From: an uncultured Lachnospiraceae bacterium
GTDB taxonomy: Bacteria > Bacillota > Clostridia > Lachnospirales > Lachnospiraceae
Direction of reading: 5' to 3'
DNA: 17,382 nucleotides
NCBI GenBank assembly: GCA_910588535.1
Contig: CAJUOO010000023.1
Location: 1 to 17,382 of the forward strand
Position 1 is the stretch's first letter. Every line of letters begins with the position of its first letter. Under the pieces are notes generated by a model, which worked only from the letters and a program-made list of their open reading frames with translations, did not search any database and was not told where the DNA came from. Position numbers and translations under genes: made by a program. Below are positions 14,119-17,382 of this stretch, in pieces.

Positions 14119-16686
14119 ATGGAACAATATACCGTGACAGGGATGAGCTGTGCTGCGTGTAGTGCACGTGTCGAAAAGGCAGTATCTAAGGTGGAGGGTG
14201 TCTCCGCCTGCTCGGTCAGTCTGTTGACAAATTCCATGGGAGTGGAGGGTACGGCATCTGCACAAGATATTATAAAGGCAGTAGAAGATGCAGGATATGG
14301 CGCAACAAAAAAGGGCGCAGGAAAGGAAGCAGCATTATCGGCATCGGAGAATGAGGAACTTTTGAAGGATAGAGACACACCACTATTAAAACAGAGGCTT
14401 TATGCATCGCTTGGTTTTTTGATAGTATTGATGTATGTCTCGATGGGACATATGATGTGGGGCTGGTGGTTGCCTGAATTTCTCGCAAAAAATCACATTG
14501 CGGTCGGGCTTGTGCAGCTTCTTCTCACTGGTATTATTATGATAATTAATCAGAGATTTTTTATCAGTGGATTTAAAAGTCTTTTTCATAAGGCGCCCAA
14601 TATGGATACGTTGGTTGCACTCGGATCGGCGGCTGCATTTGTCTACAGTACGTATGCTTTATTTTTAATGACAGATGCGCAGGTTAAGAATGATATGACG
14701 GGTGTGATGGCATACATGCACGAATTTTATTTTGAATCGGCAGCCATGATAGTAACATTGATCACTGTGGGAAAGATGCTGGAGGCGCGTTCAAAGGGAA
14801 AAACGACAGATGCATTGAAGAGCCTGATGAAGCTTGCACCAAAAACGGCTGTTGTAATTAAGAATGATATTGAGGTTGAGGTACCTATTGAACAGGTGAG
14901 AGCTGGAGACATATTTGTTGTCCGTCCGGGAGAGAATATTCCAGTAGATGGCATTGTCCGATCAGGAAGCAGCGCGGTAAATGAATCTGCACTGACAGGA
15001 GAGAGTATCCCCGTTGATAAGGCAGAGGGTGATACTGTGTCAGCGGCAACATTAAATCAATCTGGTTTTATCCGCTGTGAAGCCACAAGAGTGGGAGAGG
15101 ATACGACACTTTCACAGATTATTCAGATGGTAAGTGATGCTGCGGCAACCAAGGCGCCCATTGCCAAGGTGGCAGATAAAGTGTCTGGTGTTTTTGTCCC
15201 AGTGGTGATCGCAGTAGCGGTGGTGACGATCTTTGTCTGGCTTTTAGCGGGGGAGAGCATAGGCTTTGCTCTGGCAAGGGGAATCTCCGTATTGGTTATT
15301 AGCTGCCCATGTGCACTGGGGCTTGCCACACCTGTTGCCATTATGGTGGGCAATGGAGTGGGTGCAAAAAATGGCATTATGTTTAAGACCGCAGTATCCT
15401 TAGAGGAAACGGGAAAGATGCAGATAGTGGCACTTGATAAAACTGGAACACTTACGCGCGGTGAGCCTGAGGTGACAGATATAATACCTGCTTTGGATGT
15501 CTCAGAGAGTACACTTTTAGAATTTGCCTTTTCGCTTGAAAGTAAAAGTGAGCATCCTCTGGCAGGTGCTGTGATCCGATATGCAAAGGAGAGAAAGATA
15601 CCATCTTTTGATGTTACAGAATTTCAGGCACTTCCGGGAAATGGATTGTCTGCTGTTCGAGAGGGGGCGGTTCTAATTGGAGGAAGCCTGAAATATGTGG
15701 GAGATCGGGCAGATATTCCAGCTTCTATCTATAAACAGGCAGAAAAGCTTGCAGAAGAGGGAAAGACACCATTATTTTTTGCAGAGAATAACAAGTTAAT
15801 CGGATTGATTGCAGTTGCGGATGTGCTGAAGGAGGATAGTACAAAGGCAGTCACAGAACTTAAGAATATGGGACTTCATGTTGTGATGCTGACAGGGGAC
15901 AATGAGAGAACAGCGAATGCAGTTGGCAGGCAGGCAGGTGTGGATGAGGTAATTGCAGGTGTTTTGCCAGATGGAAAAGAAAGTGTAATCCGGGATTTGC
16001 AACATAAGGGAAAAGTTGTGATGGTGGGGGATGGAATTAACGATGCACCAGCGTTGACCAGAGCGGATATCGGCATTGCCATTGGTGCAGGCACAGATAT
16101 TGCTATTGATGCGGCTGATGTTGTGCTGATGAAGAGCAGTTTAAGTGATGTTGCGGCGGCGATTCGCTTGAGCAGAGCTACATTGAGAAATATTCATGAA
16201 AATCTTTTCTGGGCATTTATTTATAATATTATTGGTATACCACTTGCAGCGGGGCTTTGGATTCCCATTTTTCACTGGCAGCTAAATCCTATGTTTGGCG
16301 CAGCGGCAATGAGCTTATCTAGTTTTTGTGTGGTGACAAATGCACTGCGATTGAATTTGGTGCAGCTTTACAATCCAAGAAAGGATAAGAACAGGACTCA
16401 GTATTCTGTCAGGTCTGAATATCAGGCATGTGGAATAGAAAAGAAAATAATCACAAAGAAAATGGAGGAAAGAACAATGACAAAAACAATGAAAATTGAA
16501 GGAATGATGTGTGGACATTGCGAGGCTAGAGTGAAGAAGTGCTTGGAGACATTAGAAGGAGTGACAGAGGCAGCGGTAAGTCATGAGGCGGGCACAGCAG
16601 TGGTGACATTAAGCGGTGAGGTATCAGATGAAGTGCTTAAAAAAGCGGTGGAGGATCAAGAGTATAAGGTAATTTCTATAGAATAA
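14119..16686 (+). CDS. copA: Cu(I)-exporting P1B-type ATPase CopA with C-terminal CopZ fusion
   Basis: An 855-residue membrane ATPase that exports Cu(I) from the cytoplasm. In order: an N-terminal heavy-metal domain (GMSCAAC, Cys11 and Cys14), paired membrane segments from about residue 95, the TGES actuator motif, the intramembrane CPC site (Cys396-Pro-Cys398), DKTGT with phosphorylated Asp440, the SEHP motif, GDGINDAP (Asp638), and a last membrane pair containing YN and MxxSS. Unusually, after the normal CopA end (about residue 753) an Arg/Lys-rich linker of about 33 residues leads into a complete second heavy-metal domain (residues 787-855) that looks like free CopZ. GGAGG lies six bases before the ATG. 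It is the second gene of the csoR operon. Confidence 0.95.
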   Translation: MEQYTVTGMSCAACSARVEKAVSKVEGVSACSVSLLTNSMGVEGTASAQDIIKAVEDAGYGATKKGAGKEAALSASENEELLKDRDTPLLKQRLYASLGFLIVLMYVSMGHMMWGWWLPEFLAKNHIAVGLVQLLLTGIIMIINQRFFISGFKSLFHKAPNMDTLVALGSAAAFVYSTYALFLMTDAQVKNDMTGVMAYMHEFYFESAAMIVTLITVGKMLEARSKGKTTDALKSLMKLAPKTAVVIKNDIEVEVPIEQVRAGDIFVVRPGENIPVDGIVRSGSSAVNESALTGESIPVDKAEGDTVSAATLNQSGFIRCEATRVGEDTTLSQIIQMVSDAAATKAPIAKVADKVSGVFVPVVIAVAVVTIFVWLLAGESIGFALARGISVLVISCPCALGLATPVAIMVGNGVGAKNGIMFKTAVSLEETGKMQIVALDKTGTLTRGEPEVTDIIPALDVSESTLLEFAFSLESKSEHPLAGAVIRYAKERKIPSFDVTEFQALPGNGLSAVREGAVLIGGSLKYVGDRADIPASIYKQAEKLAEEGKTPLFFAENNKLIGLIAVADVLKEDSTKAVTELKNMGLHVVMLTGDNERTANAVGRQAGVDEVIAGVLPDGKESVIRDLQHKGKVVMVGDGINDAPALTRADIGIAIGAGTDIAIDAADVVLMKSSLSDVAAAIRLSRATLRNIHENLFWAFIYNIIGIPLAAGLWIPIFHWQLNPMFGAAAMSLSSFCVVTNALRLNLVQLYNPRKDKNRTQYSVRSEYQACGIEKKIITKKMEERTMTKTMKIEGMMCGHCEARVKKCLETLEGVTEAAVSHEAGTAVVTLSGEVSDEVLKKAVEDQEYKVISIE
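16477..16686 (+). CDS. copZ: Nested copper chaperone CopZ (internal start within copA)
   Basis: In the same frame as copA, an ATG at 16477 is preceded by a perfect GGAGG (16464-16468) with eight-base spacing. The product would be a 69-residue heavy-metal-associated domain with GMMCGHC (Cys12 and Cys15), the usual size and N-terminus of a stand-alone clostridial CopZ, which hands Cu(I) to CopA. The preceding 33 codons read like a translated intergenic region. So the gene can probably yield both a CopA-CopZ fusion and free CopZ. That the internal start is used is an inference from the ribosome site. Confidence 0.55.
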   Translation: MTKTMKIEGMMCGHCEARVKKCLETLEGVTEAAVSHEAGTAVVTLSGEVSDEVLKKAVEDQEYKVISIE

Positions 16687-16692
16687 AAAGCC

Positions 16693-16749
16693 GAGAATGC
16701 TTGTTGTTCTCAACTGGCGCTTGAGTTGCAAAAATAAGAAAAACTCAAG
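16693..16749 (+). terminator. Overlapping hairpins after the copper operon
   Basis: Three small stems follow the copA stop: GAGAA/TTCTC (16693-16697 with 16707-16711), CTCAA/TTGAG (16709-16713 with 16721-16725), and a perfect 8-base CTTGAGTT/AACTCAAG (16720-16727 with 16742-16749). They share bases, so they exclude each other. None is followed by a U-tract, so a terminator is only a positional guess. Confidence 0.3.
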
Positions 16750-16758
16750 TACTACATG

Positions 16759-16788
16759 TTAGACTTTCCGCCAATATTGTTCTATAAT
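16759..16788 (+). promoter_or_regulatory. Promoter for the XRE regulator gene
   Basis: TTAGAC (16759-16764) and a perfect TATAAT (16783-16788) are 18 bases apart. The spacer holds the left arm of a 15-base inverted repeat whose other arm lies in the gene's first codons, which hints at autoregulation. Confidence 0.55.
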
Positions 16789-16890
16789 GACCTCGTAACA
16801 AAGAGATACTACAATACAAGACATGACCATGGTACATGAAACAGAAAGGGGAATGATAGGATGTTTAATTTAAGAAATATTGGCGGAAAG
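16764..16890. repeat. 15-base perfect inverted repeat flanking the XRE promoter and start
   Basis: Bases 16764-16778 (CTTTCCGCCAATATT) are the exact reverse complement of 16876-16890. The left arm lies between the -35 and -10 boxes; the right arm covers codons 6-10 of the regulator. The arms are 97 bases apart and enclose the -10 box, the ribosome site and the start codon. Confidence 0.8.
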
Positions 16891-17382
16891 ATTGCAGAAT
16901 TAAGAAGAGCAAAGAATATGACACAGATGGAGCTTGCAGATAGGCTTGGAATTAGTTATCAGGCAGTCAGTAACTGGGAGCGAGGTAACACAATGCCGGA
17001 TATATCAAAGCTGCCTGAGTTAATACAGATATTTGGAGTGACGCTGGGAGAATTGTTAGGTGAAGAGTCTGAGGTGACAAATCTTCTTGAAAGTGCAGCA
17101 AATGAGAGAGTAGAAGAATATATGGAGAATCATTCTGTCGATATAAAGGAACTAAGTGAAGTCGCACCCGTGTTAAAACCGACGCAGGTGGGCAATATTT
17201 TAGAGAAAACAAAAACAATAGATTGGGTTGAGATTTCCACAGTAATTCCATTTGTTGAAAGGGAAGTAGTTGATAGGCTGGTTATGAAAGCGGTGGAAGA
17301 AGGACAATATGACAATTTAGAAGAAGCAATGCCTTTTGTGAGCAAAGGTGTTGCGGATAAAATTGCAGATAAGATCTTAGAG
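16861..17382 (+). CDS. XRE-family transcriptional regulator (partial, runs off the window)
   Basis: An open frame from the ATG at 16861 to the last base, 174 residues without a stop. Residues 8-65 are a Cro/CI-type helix-turn-helix: IGGKIAELRR, then MTQMELADRLG, and ISYQAVSNWERG as the recognition helix. The region after residue 70 is helical, with repeated short Val/Leu-rich segments, as in larger Lachnospiraceae regulators that carry a C-terminal helical repeat region of unknown ligand. AAAGGGGAATGATAGG precedes the ATG. It has its own promoter and is probably independent of the copper operon. The target genes are not evident; the C-terminus lies outside the window. Confidence 0.88.
   Translation, partial: MFNLRNIGGKIAELRRAKNMTQMELADRLGISYQAVSNWERGNTMPDISKLPELIQIFGVTLGELLGEESEVTNLLESAANERVEEYMENHSVDIKELSEVAPVLKPTQVGNILEKTKTIDWVEISTVIPFVEREVVDRLVMKAVEEGQYDNLEEAMPFVSKGVADKIADKILE

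Overview
The window looks like a chromosomal segment of a low-to-mid GC Firmicute, most likely a Lachnospiraceae-type Clostridium relative. The grounds are strong AGGAGG-type ribosome sites, sigma-A style promoters, a CsoR/CopA/CopZ copper locus of clostridial type, an XRE regulator whose N-terminus has the wording common in that family, and a remnant of an Rpn-type nuclease gene. The assignment to family is an inference; no rRNA or other marker gene is present.

Layout. Bases 1-331 hold a palindromic intergenic repeat (copy 1) beyond the 3' end of trpS, which runs on the minus strand (332-1420). A divergent intergenic region (1421-1702) carries one promoter for trpS and one for a long plus-strand operon. 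That operon (1703-12148) encodes, in order, a SWIM zinc-finger protein, a HEAT-like helical-repeat protein, a MoxR-type AAA+ ATPase, a large DUF5682-like protein, a von Willebrand A (MIDAS) protein, a uroporphyrinogen-decarboxylase-fold methyltransferase homologue and an M20 (PepV/Sapep-like) dipeptidase. Junctions range from a 4-base overlap to gaps of about 25 bases. Directly after it lies a second copy of the palindromic repeat (12167-12411), whose core is inverted relative to copy 1. Then come tcdA (12453-13145), a hairpin, a truncated Rpn-family remnant on the minus strand with a good promoter, and the csoR-copA(-copZ) copper operon (13788-16686) with a CsoR operator sitting inside its promoter. 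The window ends in a partial XRE regulator gene (16861 onward).

How the genes work together. The five core genes of the long operon match the composition of an uncharacterised gene set that recurs in bacteria (compare E. coli yehL/yehM/yehP/yehQ, from memory). A MoxR ATPase paired with a VWA protein suggests an ATP-driven chaperone or remodelling machine. The SWIM and HEAT-like proteins could supply target recognition. The DUF5682-like protein has N-terminal motifs reminiscent of the TIKI/EreA/ChaN metal-dependent hydrolase superfamily and could be the effector. This is the best candidate for an undescribed system here. The copper locus is conventional except that the chaperone CopZ is fused in frame to the end of CopA while keeping its own ribosome site and start codon, so both a fusion and a free chaperone could be made.
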